From positions 57,507 to 121,506 of the forward strand of contig NZ_NWTG01000022.1 in assembly GCF_002532045.1 (NCBI RefSeq): 64,000 nucleotides of DNA, written 5' to 3'. The stretch is from Bradyrhizobium sp. C9. GTDB lineage: Bacteria; Pseudomonadota; Alphaproteobacteria; Rhizobiales; Xanthobacteraceae. Below the pieces are notes generated by a model. That model did not search any database. It was given only the letters and a program-made list of their open reading frames with translations, and was not told where the DNA came from. A program made the translations under genes and the position numbers. Positions 37,093 to 46,015 of the stretch are shown here, piece by piece. The number at the start of each line of letters is the position of its first letter. Position 1 is the stretch's first letter.

Positions 37093-37147
37093 TTTTGACG
37101 CGTTTTCTTCACGCGAACCGGTACCCACTTCGCTCGAAAACGCTATG
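37093..37147. repeat. Family B repeat copy 2
   Basis: TTTTGACGCGTTTTCTTCAC is followed by GCGAACCGGTACCCACTT and CGCTCGAAAACGCTATG. It lies between der (stop at 37153) and the MFS gene. Copies are also at 30848 and 46404. Confidence 0.7.
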
Positions 37148-37152
37148 CCTGC

Positions 37153-38541
37153 TCACGACGGCCGCTTGCGCTTGTGAGCGAACGGATTGGCCTTCTCGCG
37201 CAGCGTGATCCGGATCGGCGTGCCAGGCAGATCGAAGGTCTCGCGCAGCGAGTTGGTGAGGTAGCGCAGATAGGATCTCGGGATCGCATCGGCGCGCGAG
37301 CAGAACAGCACGAAGCTCGGCGGCCGCGCCTTGACTTGCGTGATGTAGTTCAGCTTCAGCCGGCGGCCCGAGACGGCCGGCGGTGGGCTCGCCTGGATCG
37401 CCTGCTCGAACCAGCGATTGAGCGCTGCAGTCGGCAAGCGCCGGTTCCAGACCGCATAGGCCTCCTGGATCGCAATCATCAGACGGTCGATGCCCTCGCC
37501 CATCAGGCCGGAGACGGCGACGATCGGCGCGCCCTTGACCTGGGGCAGCCAGTGGTCGGCATCGGTGCGCAGCTGCGAGATCTGGTTGGGCTTGCGCTCG
37601 ACGAGGTCCCATTTGTTGACCGCGAGCACGATGGCACGGCCTTCGCGCTCGATCAGGTCGGCGATACGCAGATCCTGCTCCTCGAACTTGTTCTGCGCGT
37701 CCATCATCATCACGACGACTTCGGCGAAGCGCACCGCACGCAACGCGTCGGCGACCGAGAGCTTTTCCAGCTTCTCCTCGATCCGCGAGCGGCGGCGCAG
37801 GCCGGCGGTGTCGAACACGCGGAACTGGCGGCCCTGCCAGGTGATCTCGACCGCGATGGAATCCCGCGTGGTGCCGGCCTCGGGGCTGGTCAGCAGCCGC
37901 TCCTCGCCGAGCAGATGGTTGATCAGCGTCGACTTGCCGGCATTGGGCCGGCCGACGATGGCGACGCGGATCGGGCGCTGCGCGATCTCCTCATCCGACC
38001 AATCCTCGACGCCCTCGATCTCCTCCTCTTCTTCCTCGTCGACGGGTTCAGGCATCAGCGCGCTCAGCGCCTCGTGGAGGTCGCCCATGCCCTCGCCGTG
38101 CTCGGCCGAGATCTGCACGGGATCGCCGAGCCCGAGCGCGTAGGATTCCATCGCCCCTAACTCGCCGTGCTTGCCCTCGGCCTTGTTGGCGACCAGCAGC
38201 ACCGGCTTGTTGGCCTTGCGGGCGAAGTCGGCAAAGGCGCGATCGGTCGGCGTCAGGCCGACACGGGCGTCGATCACGAACATCAGGGCGTCAGCGAGCT
38301 CGATCGCGGTTTCGGTCTGCTCCTGCATCCGCGCCGTCAGCGAGCCCTTGGCGCCCTCATCGAGCCCCGCGGTGTCGATGATGGTGAAGTCGAGATCGTA
38401 GAGCCGCGCCTGGCCCTCGCGGCGGTCGCGGGTCACGCCGGGCTCGTCGTCCACCAGCGCGAGCTTCTGGCCGACCAGCCGGTTGAACAGCGTCGACTTT
38501 CCGACATTGGGCCGGCCGATAATGGCGATGGTAAAAGACAT
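37153..38541 (-). CDS. der: Ribosome biogenesis GTPase Der (EngA)
   Basis: This tandem-GTPase protein is required for 50S assembly. The first G domain has GRPNVGKS (residues 9-16), DTAGL and NKAE; the second has GRPNAGKS (197-204), DTAGLRRRS and NKWD. An acidic linker (DEEEEEEIEGVEDWSDEE, about 168-185) joins them, then the KH-like C-terminal domain ends in basic KRKRPS. 462 aa is normal. Confidence 0.97.
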   Translation of the reverse strand: MSFTIAIIGRPNVGKSTLFNRLVGQKLALVDDEPGVTRDRREGQARLYDLDFTIIDTAGLDEGAKGSLTARMQEQTETAIELADALMFVIDARVGLTPTDRAFADFARKANKPVLLVANKAEGKHGELGAMESYALGLGDPVQISAEHGEGMGDLHEALSALMPEPVDEEEEEEIEGVEDWSDEEIAQRPIRVAIVGRPNAGKSTLINHLLGEERLLTSPEAGTTRDSIAVEITWQGRQFRVFDTAGLRRRSRIEEKLEKLSVADALRAVRFAEVVVMMMDAQNKFEEQDLRIADLIEREGRAIVLAVNKWDLVERKPNQISQLRTDADHWLPQVKGAPIVAVSGLMGEGIDRLMIAIQEAYAVWNRRLPTAALNRWFEQAIQASPPPAVSGRRLKLNYITQVKARPPSFVLFCSRADAIPRSYLRYLTNSLRETFDLPGTPIRITLREKANPFAHKRKRPS

Positions 38542-38593
38542 GGAACATCCAGGCGCCGCGGCGCGGCGCGCGTCTAATGAATTGAAGCAGGAG

Positions 38594-38722
38594 CCTAAAG
38601 CGCGATGCGATTGGGTTGAATAGTCATCGCGCTTTGGGTTCTGGTTTTAGCATGATCTCCGCGCAAACGCGTTCCGCGTTTGTCGCGAGGGAAAACCGCT
38701 TCGCACTTTTCCGGATCATGCT
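38594..38722. repeat. Palindromic repeat, family A copy 2
   Basis: Stem AAAGCGCGATG (38597-38607) pairs with 38625-38635 around a 17-nt loop. A second hairpin follows, bounded by AGCATGATC (38649-38657) and GATCATGCT (38714-38722). This is copy 1 (1390-1475) with the modules in reverse order. Its last bases supply part of the stop codon of the lipoprotein gene (TAG, 38723-38721). Confidence 0.8.
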
Positions 38723-39278
38723 AGCGGCTAAATCCGCCGCTCGGTAGCGGTGCGGGGAACGCGCCGCCGGATTGTTGCGAGGTCTGGGTCTGCTGCGCCG
38801 GCGCCGCAGGCTGTGCCTGCTGGTCGTCGGCCGGCGGCGCGGTGGTGCGGCGGCGGACGATCTTCTTCGGCTTCGGCTCGGGCGGCAGCGCGGCAGGCGC
38901 GCCCTCGTCCGGCGCCGCCGCGTCGGGAGCAGCCGCCTGATCCGCGGCCGGTGCGGCGCGCTTGGAGTGCTTCTTGGCGCCCTTCGGCGGCTCGGGTGGC
39001 GGAGCCGGCTGGGCGGCGGCCGCTGCCGCGGCGTTCTGCTGGTCGAGCTGCTCCTGCTGCGAGCCCTTGTACAATTCCTTCGGCACGCCCTGCTCGAGGC
39101 CGGGCACGCCTTCCGGGAACACCGGCTTGCGGTCGCCGGCCAGCTTCTTCTTGGTGTCGAGGAAGTCGAGCAAGTCGCTCGGATCGAAATTGGCCATGCC
39201 GCCACCGCCGCAGCCGGCCAGCGCGCTGCAAAGCGCTGTCAGAACTGCGGCTGCGATCAGGCGTTGCGAGCGGCGCAT
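38721..39278 (-). CDS. Pro/Ala-rich lipoprotein
   Basis: From the ATG at 39278 (185 aa) there is a lipoprotein signal with lipobox ALAGC, then GGGGMANFDPSDLLDFLDTKKKLAGDRKPVFPEGVPGLEQGVP, the only well-ordered part. The remaining 110 residues are low-complexity Ala/Pro/Gln/Lys. An upstream in-frame extension to 39356 would start within a repeat and lacks support. It sits between the YfgM-like gene and der, the place often occupied by bamB in other bacteria, but no beta-propeller is present. Confidence 0.68.
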   Translation of the reverse strand: MRRSQRLIAAAVLTALCSALAGCGGGGMANFDPSDLLDFLDTKKKLAGDRKPVFPEGVPGLEQGVPKELYKGSQQEQLDQQNAAAAAAAQPAPPPEPPKGAKKHSKRAAPAADQAAAPDAAAPDEGAPAALPPEPKPKKIVRRRTTAPPADDQQAQPAAPAQQTQTSQQSGGAFPAPLPSGGFSR

Positions 39279-39313
39279 GGTCGATCTCTCACTCAAACTC
39301 GGGTTCTGTCTGG

Positions 39314-39358
39314 GCATGATCCGATCGGAAAACCGGTTCCCACTTTTCCGGATCATGC
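39314..39358. repeat. Palindromic repeat, family A copy 3 (short form)
   Basis: GCATGATCCG (39314-39323) and CGGATCATGC (39349-39358) are inverted, with an internal GGAAAACCGGTTCCCACTTT. It lacks the AAAGCGCGATG module. It lies between the lipoprotein gene and the YfgM-like gene. Confidence 0.75.
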
Positions 39359-39364
39359 CTCGGT

Positions 39365-40021
39365 TCAGCTTTTGGCGACCGGCGGCAACAAGGCCTGCAG
39401 CGCTTCGGCGCGCGAACGCAGGCTCGGCGGCGTCTCACCGTCATTGGCAATCTGGTCGAGCCACTGCCGCGCGGCGGTGGCATCGTTGGCGCGCCAGGCC
39501 GACAGCGCCAGCAGCTCGCGCGCGGAGTGGCGGAACGTCGAGTCCTTCGACGTCGCCATCGCCTCGAGCCGTTGCACCATGTTCGGATACGTCGTGGTGT
39601 CCATCACCATCTGCGCGGCGCGGATCCGCGCCAGATCCTGATCGGGACCGCCGACGCTGCGGTCGGCAGCGATCTCGTCATAGAGCTTCGCAGCGGCCGG
39701 CTGATCGCGGGTCGCGACCTCGGCAGCCATGCGCAGCCGCGCCAGGTTGCGGTAGCCGGACGGCGCCTTGGTGATCAGGTCGGCAAAAGCGGCCTCGGCC
39801 TCGGCGTGCTTGTTCTGGTCTGAAAGTTCGACGGCGCGGTCGAACGCCGCACCGGCGACGGCGGCCTTCTTGCCCTCGAGATATTGGTAGCCACGCCAGC
39901 CACCGACGCCCGCGACCACCAAGATCGCCAGCGCGATGATGAAAAGCGAGTACTTGTCCCACAGCTTCTTGAGCTGATCGCGACGGACTTCCTCGTCGAC
40001 TTCGTCAAATAATTCAGACAC
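39365..40021 (-). CDS. YfgM-like tetratricopeptide membrane protein
   Basis: The product (218 aa) has a short cytoplasmic N-terminus with MSELFDEVDEEVRRDQLKKL, one membrane helix (about residues 26-44), and a periplasmic helical domain of TPR-like repeats (AAFDRAVELSDQNKHAEAEA and following). In E. coli YfgM binds the SecYEG-associated chaperone PpiD. The conserved closeness to der supports the assignment. Confidence 0.82.
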   Translation of the reverse strand: MSELFDEVDEEVRRDQLKKLWDKYSLFIIALAILVVAGVGGWRGYQYLEGKKAAVAGAAFDRAVELSDQNKHAEAEAAFADLITKAPSGYRNLARLRMAAEVATRDQPAAAKLYDEIAADRSVGGPDQDLARIRAAQMVMDTTTYPNMVQRLEAMATSKDSTFRHSARELLALSAWRANDATAARQWLDQIANDGETPPSLRSRAEALQALLPPVAKS

Positions 40022-40196
40022 TTAAGGCTATCCCATCCCCTCGGGACCGCGAATCTCGGTAGGACGCAGCCCCTACCCGATCCCCACATCGCGGCGGCGT
40101 TACCCTAACGGTGTGGCAGAGGCAAGGCAAAGCGAGGCGGATCAAAGCGTTAACCGGGGAAGTTTGCCATCGGCCGCAACGGGACTGCGTGGGCTC

Positions 40197-40350
40197 CCTC
40201 TCCCGCTTGCGGGGGAGGGTTGGGGTGGGGGTGCCTCCACGAGGCAGATGTGGAGAAGGCCCCATTGTTGCGAGAACCCCCACCCGCCGCGCTCCGGACG
40301 ACGCTTTGCGTCGCTCGTCGCGCGTCGACCTCCCCCGCAAGCGGGAGAGG
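40197..40350. repeat. Inverted-repeat element, family D
   Basis: A 22-nt arm at 40197-40218 (CCTCTCCCGCTTGCGGGGGA plus GG) is exactly repeated in inverse orientation at 40329-40350, enclosing 110 nt with GGTTGGGGTGGGGGTGCCTC. It is a well-recognised style of dispersed element in Bradyrhizobium/Rhodopseudomonas. It accounts for most of the gene-free interval 40022-40379. Confidence 0.8.
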
Positions 40351-40379
40351 TGAACCGAGTTTGCGGCTTCTCGGGTGCC

Positions 40380-41975
40380 TTACCCGTTTCCAGCCAGCGT
40401 CTCCCTGAGCTGGCGCTTGATCACCTTGCCGTTGGCGTTGCGCGGCAGCGGCGCTGATGTCAGCGCCATGGTCTCCGGCACCTTGTAGTCGGAGAGCCGC
40501 TCGGCACACCAGGCGCGCAGGCTCTCCGCATTGACCTCGCTGCGGGTCACGATCACGGCGTGGACGCGCTCGCCGAGCACCGGGCACGGTTTTGCGATGA
40601 TCGCGCTCTCGACCACGGCCGGATGGCCGGCCAGGACGGACTCGACCTCGGCGGAATAGATCTTCAGGCCGCCTCGGTTGATCATGTCCTTCTGACGGTC
40701 GAACACGCGGACGAAGTTGTCGGCATCGATCGAGCCGAGATCGCCGGAATGCCAGAACCCGGCGGTAAAACTCTCGGCGGTCGCCTTCGGATTGTTCCAG
40801 TAGCCCTTGATGACGGAGGCGCTGCGGATCCAGAGCTCGCCGATCTCCCCGCGCGGCACCTCGTGGCCATCGGCGCCCATCACGATGATCTCGGCGCCGG
40901 GACACGGCAGGCCGACGCTGTCGATATGCGCCGCGGTCAATTCGCCCGGCATCAAGGTCGAGGGCGACGTGGTCTCGGTCGCGCCATAGCAATTCGCGAG
41001 CTTGAGCCCGGGAATCTTGGCGTCGAGCTTCTCGATGGTCGCAACCGGCATCGGCGCGCCGCCGAAGCCGCCGATGCGCCAGCTCGACAGATCGGTGCTG
41101 TCGAAATCCGGCTGCATCAGGCAGAGATTGTACATCGCCGGCACCATCACGGTGTAAGTGACCCGCTCGCGCGCCGCGACCTTCAGATATTCCGACGCCT
41201 TGAACTCCGGCATGATGATCAGCGCGCCGGCAGAGCGCGCCATGGTGGTGACGTTGGCGACCGCGCCGGTGACATGCGCGAGCGGCACCGCGGCGATCGA
41301 GCGATCGGCCTTGGTCAGCTTCAGGCAGGACGCGAACACCATCGACGAGTGGATGATGTTGCAATGGGCGAGCATCGCGCCCTTCGGCCGGCCCGTGGTG
41401 CCCGAGGTGTAGAGGATCATCGCGGTGTCCTCTTCCCTCACCTCCGCGGGCGCTTGCGCTGGCGCATTGTCGCGCAAGGCAGCGAATTGCGATGTGCCGT
41501 CGTCGCTGACCGCGATGCGATGCGCGAGGCCGGGAATATCGGCAGCGTCGGGGATCCGATCGGCAAGCGTGGCCTCATGGACCAGACACTTCGCGCCGCA
41601 ATCGTTCAGCACATAGGCGATCTCGGGCTTCTGCTGGCGCGTCGAGAGCAGCACCGTGACGAGGCCGGCATGGGCGGCGGCGAACATCGTCAGCACGAAC
41701 TCGATACGGTTGCCGAGCAGGACGGCGACGCGATCGCCCGGCGCGAGACCGAGCTTTGCAAAGCCCGCCGCGACCATCGCCGATTGCTCGGCGACCTCGC
41801 GCCAGCTCAGGCGCCTCTCGCCGCAAACCAGCGCCTCGCCGTCGCCGTTCTGCGCGACGGCGTCCGCGATCATCGCCCACAGGCTGGCCGGCCGCTCGGC
41901 AAAGACAGGCACGACGCGGTCGCCGAAGCGCGGCTCGAGCCGCATCGGCGGCAATGCGTGTTGGGACCAGTCCAT
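40380..41975 (-). CDS. Acyl-CoA synthetase (AMP-forming)
   Basis: This ANL-superfamily enzyme (531 aa) activates a carboxylic acid to its CoA thioester through an acyl-adenylate. It has the phosphate-binding motif MILYTSGTTGRPKGA (186-200), NCYGATETTSPS, the hinge region DRQKDMINRGGLKIYSAEVE and the C-terminal Lys in NANGKVIKRQLR. The acyl substrate is not known; class-I crotonobetaine/long-chain-like. The panB gene lies just upstream on the same strand, 10 nt away, so they may be co-transcribed. Confidence 0.9.
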   Translation of the reverse strand: MDWSQHALPPMRLEPRFGDRVVPVFAERPASLWAMIADAVAQNGDGEALVCGERRLSWREVAEQSAMVAAGFAKLGLAPGDRVAVLLGNRIEFVLTMFAAAHAGLVTVLLSTRQQKPEIAYVLNDCGAKCLVHEATLADRIPDAADIPGLAHRIAVSDDGTSQFAALRDNAPAQAPAEVREEDTAMILYTSGTTGRPKGAMLAHCNIIHSSMVFASCLKLTKADRSIAAVPLAHVTGAVANVTTMARSAGALIIMPEFKASEYLKVAARERVTYTVMVPAMYNLCLMQPDFDSTDLSSWRIGGFGGAPMPVATIEKLDAKIPGLKLANCYGATETTSPSTLMPGELTAAHIDSVGLPCPGAEIIVMGADGHEVPRGEIGELWIRSASVIKGYWNNPKATAESFTAGFWHSGDLGSIDADNFVRVFDRQKDMINRGGLKIYSAEVESVLAGHPAVVESAIIAKPCPVLGERVHAVIVTRSEVNAESLRAWCAERLSDYKVPETMALTSAPLPRNANGKVIKRQLRETLAGNG

Positions 41976-41985
41976 GCGTGCCTCG

Positions 41986-42807
41986 TCAGCTCTTCTTTAT
42001 GCCGTAGACATGCTCCGGCCCCGGGAAGGCGCGGCTCTTGACGTCGCGCGCATAGCCCGCGATCGCTTCCTCGATCATCGGCCCGAGATTGCCGTAGCGG
42101 CGGACGAATTTCGGCGCGCGTGGCGACAGGCCGAGCATGTCCTCCAACACCAGCACCTGGCCGTCGCAGGCCGCGCTGGCGCCGATGCCGATGGTGGGAA
42201 CGGTGATCGATTGCGTGATCTTGCGCGCCAGCGGCTCGGCGACCGCCTCGACCACGATCGAGAAGGCGCCCGCTTCCGCGATCGCCTTGGCGTCGTTCTC
42301 AATCGGCGCCCAATTCTCCTCCTCGCGGCCCTGCGCGCGGAACGAGCCGAGCGTGTTGATCGATTGCGGCGTCAGGCCGATATGACCCATCACGGGAATG
42401 CCGCGCTCCGACAGGAACGCCACCGTCTCCGCCATCCGCGCGCCACCCTCGAGCTTGACCGCGCCACACAGCGTTTCCTTCATGATCCGCACCGCCGACC
42501 GGAACGCCTGCTCTTTCGATTCCTCGTAGGAACCGAACGGCATGTCGACCACGACGAGTGCAGCCTGCGAACCGCGCATCACCGCGCGGCCCTGCAGGAT
42601 CATCATGTCGAGGGTAACAGGCACCGTGGTCTCGAAGCCGTGCATCACATTGCCGAGGGAATCGCCGACCAGGATGGCGTCGCAGTGCCGGTCGACCAGC
42701 GCCGCGGTGTGCGCGTGGTACGACGTCAGCATCACGATCGGTTCGCCATTCTTGCGGGCGCGCAGATCGGGTGCGGTCTTGCGCTTGATGGCGGATTGAA
42801 CAGACAT
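41986..42807 (-). CDS. panB: Ketopantoate hydroxymethyltransferase
   Basis: PanB makes ketopantoate for pantothenate and CoA. The product (273 aa) has the family signature VMLTSYHAHTAALVDRHCDA, then ILVGDSLGNVMHGFETTVPV, MPFGSYEESKEQAFRSA, and VKLEGG with GHIGLTPQSIN. It lies between a NnrU-like gene (2-nt gap) and the acyl-CoA synthetase; both neighbours are on the same strand. A CoA supply link to the synthetase is plausible but is inference. Confidence 0.96.
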   Translation of the reverse strand: MSVQSAIKRKTAPDLRARKNGEPIVMLTSYHAHTAALVDRHCDAILVGDSLGNVMHGFETTVPVTLDMMILQGRAVMRGSQAALVVVDMPFGSYEESKEQAFRSAVRIMKETLCGAVKLEGGARMAETVAFLSERGIPVMGHIGLTPQSINTLGSFRAQGREEENWAPIENDAKAIAEAGAFSIVVEAVAEPLARKITQSITVPTIGIGASAACDGQVLVLEDMLGLSPRAPKFVRRYGNLGPMIEEAIAGYARDVKSRAFPGPEHVYGIKKS

Positions 42808-42809
42808 AG

Positions 42810-43394
42810 TCAGGCTCCCATGACAGGCACGCCGATCACGACCGGGTGGAACGCAAACGCCAGCGCCAGATAGACGATGACACCGACCGCGATCGCGATC
42901 AGGTCGTTGGTGGGCCCGCCCACCGGGATCGGCGGCCCGCCGGCATCGGCACGACGCTTCAACGAGATGCGGTCATAGACCGCCCAGCCGAGAAACGAGC
43001 CGAACAGGATGATCGAGCCGAGATCGCCATTGGCGAGCAGATGCGCGAACGCCCACAGCTTGACGCCCGCCAGCATCGGATGCTTCAGCGTGCTGTAGAT
43101 GCGGCCACGGATATAGGCAGCCACCACCAAAATGACGGCCGGCAGCATCAGCGCCACCGTGATGTGCTTGAACGCGGTCGGCGGCGTCCAGACGTCGATC
43201 CAGCCGGTCGCGCGGTAATGGCCGAAGCCCCAGATGATCAGCGCGAGCCCGGCGAACGACACCAGCGAATAGACGCCCTTGTAGGCTCCCTCGCCCAACG
43301 CATTGACGATGCCGGCGCGCAGTTCGCGCAGGCTGCTCAGCACATGGATGCCGAGGAACAGCACGAGACCCAGGATCATGACGAGCAGTCCCAC
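42810..43394 (-). CDS. NnrU family membrane protein
   Basis: The product (194 aa) begins at a GTG at 43394, six bases after a clear GGAGG, and has about five or six membrane helices. The NnrU pattern is seen in LVLFLGIHVLSSL, YSLVSFAGLALIIWGFGHYR, and STLKHPMLAGVKLWAFAHLLANGD. NnrU was first linked to nitric-oxide/nitrite metabolism in denitrifiers; the general role is unclear. It overlaps nothing and precedes panB by 2 nt. Confidence 0.82.
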   Translation of the reverse strand: MGLLVMILGLVLFLGIHVLSSLRELRAGIVNALGEGAYKGVYSLVSFAGLALIIWGFGHYRATGWIDVWTPPTAFKHITVALMLPAVILVVAAYIRGRIYSTLKHPMLAGVKLWAFAHLLANGDLGSIILFGSFLGWAVYDRISLKRRADAGGPPIPVGGPTNDLIAIAVGVIVYLALAFAFHPVVIGVPVMGA

Positions 43395-43475
43395 GATGTT
43401 CCTCCCCTGATTGATTAATGCCCTCGCGTAACATCTTCGCCGGGCGGGTGGCAATGCGCCACGCCGGGTGGCGGG

Positions 43476-44087
43476 TCACGGATTGCCGGCCGGCTTGGCC
43501 AGCTCGCGATTGTCGACATAGCGGATCATGATCGGACGGCCGGCCAGCGCGCCGCCGAGCCCGCCGGTAAATTTCAGCGGCAGACAGGCACTGAGCGAGG
43601 CGTTGATCGCGTTGAGGTAGGTCGTGCGGGTATCCGCCGGGATGCCCCGCGTCGAAAATGTCAGGCGCGGCGTGCCGATCATCTCGCCGGTCCGCTTGAA
43701 GCTGAAGCGCACCGACATCTGCATGCCCTCGCGCGCATCGTCCGCCGGCGGCGGCGCCCAGCAGGAACGCAGCGCGGCGAACAGATCGCCGATGGTATCG
43801 AGATCATGATCCGGCTTGCGGTACTTCTCGGCCTGCCCCTCGGGCGGCACGGTCAGGATCGTGAGCTGGAGATTTTCGCCGTACGGATAATCGATTTCGG
43901 GCAGGCACGGCCCATGGTTGAACACGCTGCAATAGGACGGGATGCAAGGCCCGTTGTCGAGCACGCTGCAGGGTGTGTGTGCGAACGGCACCGGGTTGGT
44001 CTGTTGCCGTTGTCGCGCGCCGGCCGTGCCCGCGAAGGCAAAGGCCAGCACGGCAAAAGCGAGACAGATGACGACGCGTCGGAGCAT
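43476..44087 (-). CDS. Secreted protein with duplicated Cys motif and TonB-like C-terminus
   Basis: From the ATG at 44087 (203 aa) there is a signal peptide (about residues 1-24). Two adjacent 13-residue units, CSVLDNGPCIPSY and CSVFNHGPCLPEI, share the pattern CSVxxxGPCxP. The C-terminal half has DLFAALRSCWAPPP and MSVRFSFKRTGEMIGTPRLT, as in TonB/TolA C-terminal-type domains. Function unknown; it is probably periplasmic. Longer upstream readings have no signal peptide at the start. Confidence 0.7.
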   Translation of the reverse strand: MLRRVVICLAFAVLAFAFAGTAGARQRQQTNPVPFAHTPCSVLDNGPCIPSYCSVFNHGPCLPEIDYPYGENLQLTILTVPPEGQAEKYRKPDHDLDTIGDLFAALRSCWAPPPADDAREGMQMSVRFSFKRTGEMIGTPRLTFSTRGIPADTRTTYLNAINASLSACLPLKFTGGLGGALAGRPIMIRYVDNRELAKPAGNP

Positions 44088-44258
44088 GCGGTTGGACCCG
44101 GAATGCGCTCCGGGGAAAATGGTACCGCAGCGGGACCGGAGCAAGCGGGGCCGCGTTCACTTCCTTGCGCTTGCCACAACCTCGCTGTCTTCGCCGGCTC
44201 GACCGGGCGATCCAGTATTCCGGAGGCGGTTGTGGATCGCGGAGGAGCCGCAGCGTAC

Positions 44259-44287
44259 TGGGTCCCCCGGTCAAGCCGGGGGACGAC
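44259..44287 (-). repeat. Family C repeat copy 3, likely prfC terminator
   Basis: CCCCCGG (44264-44270) pairs with CCGGGGG (44276-44282) around TCAAG. The flanks GTCGT and ACCCA (minus-strand reading) are the same as those of the pair at 19413-19533, but the stem is different. It lies just after the prfC stop (44308). Confidence 0.65.
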
Positions 44288-44307
44288 ACTACGGATGCGG
44301 CGCGGCG

Positions 44308-45927
44308 CTACGCCTTCTTCTTGACGTCCTTGACGTTGGAGAAGGTGATGCCCTCGGCGCGCTCGCGGGTGTAGCCGAGATAGAACTCGTTCTTGGCCAT
44401 GAACACGGGATCGCCATCGACGTCGTCGGCAATGCCGGAATTGTTGGCGGCGACGAAGGCATCCAGCTTCTTGCGGTCGTCGGACGAGATCCAGCGCGCC
44501 AGCGAGAACTCGGAGATCTCGAACTCGACAGGCAGCGAATATTCGGCATCGAGCCGCGCCTTCAGCACGTCGAGCTGCAGCGGACCGACCACGCCGACCA
44601 GCGCCGGCGCGCCGTCGCGCGGACGAAACACCTGCACGACGCCCTCCTCCGACATCTGCTGCAAGGCCTCCTTCAGCTTCTTCGCCTTCATCGCATCGGT
44701 CAGCCGAACGCGGCGGACGATTTCCGGCGCGAAGCTCGGCACGCCGACGAAGGTCAGATCCTCGCCCTCGGTCAGGGTGTCGCCGATCCGCAAGGTGCCG
44801 TGGTTAGGAATGCCGACCACGTCGCCGGCAAACGCCTCGTCCGCCACCGAGCGGTCCTGGGCGAAGAAGAATTGCGGGCTCGACAGGCTCATGTTCTTGC
44901 CGGTGCGCACCAGCTTGGCCTTCATGCCGCGGCTGAGTTTTCCGGAGCACAGCCGCGCGAACGCGATACGGTCGCGGTGGTTCGGATCCATGTTGGCCTG
45001 GATCTTGAACACGAAGGCGCTCATGCGCGGTTCGGCCGCCTCGACCTTGCGCAGATCGGAATCCTGCGCGCGCGGCGCCGGCGCGAACTTGCCGAGACCC
45101 TCGAGCAAGTCGCCGACGCCGAAATTGCGCAGCGCGCTGCCGAAATAGACCGGCGTCAGATGGCCCTCGCGGAACGCCGCGAGCTCGAACGGCTTGCAGG
45201 CCTCCGACGCCAGCGCGAGCTCGTCCCTGACCTCGGCGACGTCGAGATTGGGATTGCGCTTGCCGAGATCGGCGATGTCGATCTGCTCCGTGGCGCCGGT
45301 CTTGGCGCCGCCGCCCTCGAGCAGCCGCACGCCGCCATTGACGACATCATAGGTGCCAAGGAAATCGCGGCCGCGGCCGACCGGCCAAGTCATCGGCGTG
45401 GTATCGAGCGCCAGCGTCTTCTCGATCTCGTCGAGCAGCTCAAAGGTGTCGCGGCTCTCGCGGTCCATCTTGTTGATGAAGGTGATGATCGGGATGTCGC
45501 GCAGGCGGCACACCTCGAACAGCTTGCGCGTGCGCGCCTCGATGCCCTTGGCGGCGTCGATCACCATGACCGCGGAATCGACCGCGGTCAGCGTGCGATA
45601 GGTATCTTCCGAAAAGTCCTCGTGGCCCGGCGTGTCCAAGAGGTTGAATACGAGGTCGTTGAACTCGAAGGTCATCACCGAGGTCACGACCGAGATGCCG
45701 CGCTCGCGCTCGATCTTCATCCAGTCCGAGCGCGTGTTGCGGCGCTCGCCCTTGGCCTTGACCTGGCCCGCGAGGTTGATGGCGCCGCCGAACAGCAGCA
45801 GCTTTTCCGTCAGCGTGGTCTTGCCGGCGTCCGGGTGCGAGATGATCGCAAAGGTGCGCCGTCGCGCCACTTCCTCTGAAAGCGGCGAGCGGGACGGCGA
45901 TTCGGTTGAAACAGCGGTATCAGACAT
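44308..45927 (-). CDS. prfC: Peptide chain release factor 3
   Basis: RF3 is the GTPase that removes class-I release factors from terminated ribosomes. From the ATG at 45927 (539 aa) it has the P-loop SHPDAGKTTL (30-39), the switch region GISVVTSVMTFEF, LDTPGHEDFSEDTYRTL, NKMD and the RF3-specific domains with MSAFVFKIQANMDPNHRDRIAF. Upstream in-frame residues to 46041 lack coding character and overlap the riboswitch region. Confidence 0.95.
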   Translation of the reverse strand: MSDTAVSTESPSRSPLSEEVARRRTFAIISHPDAGKTTLTEKLLLFGGAINLAGQVKAKGERRNTRSDWMKIERERGISVVTSVMTFEFNDLVFNLLDTPGHEDFSEDTYRTLTAVDSAVMVIDAAKGIEARTRKLFEVCRLRDIPIITFINKMDRESRDTFELLDEIEKTLALDTTPMTWPVGRGRDFLGTYDVVNGGVRLLEGGGAKTGATEQIDIADLGKRNPNLDVAEVRDELALASEACKPFELAAFREGHLTPVYFGSALRNFGVGDLLEGLGKFAPAPRAQDSDLRKVEAAEPRMSAFVFKIQANMDPNHRDRIAFARLCSGKLSRGMKAKLVRTGKNMSLSSPQFFFAQDRSVADEAFAGDVVGIPNHGTLRIGDTLTEGEDLTFVGVPSFAPEIVRRVRLTDAMKAKKLKEALQQMSEEGVVQVFRPRDGAPALVGVVGPLQLDVLKARLDAEYSLPVEFEISEFSLARWISSDDRKKLDAFVAANNSGIADDVDGDPVFMAKNEFYLGYTRERAEGITFSNVKDVKKKA

Positions 45928-46015
45928 GGCGGGGCAGCGTTTGGCAGGGAAAACGGGCGCAATCAAGGGCGTTTTGTCGCAATGCGGAATGGCCGCACCA
46001 CCCACATATAGGCAC

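Noticed and set aside
43942..45879. Long plus-strand open frame opposite prfC
   Set aside because: prfC is certain on the other strand; this is its antisense shadow.
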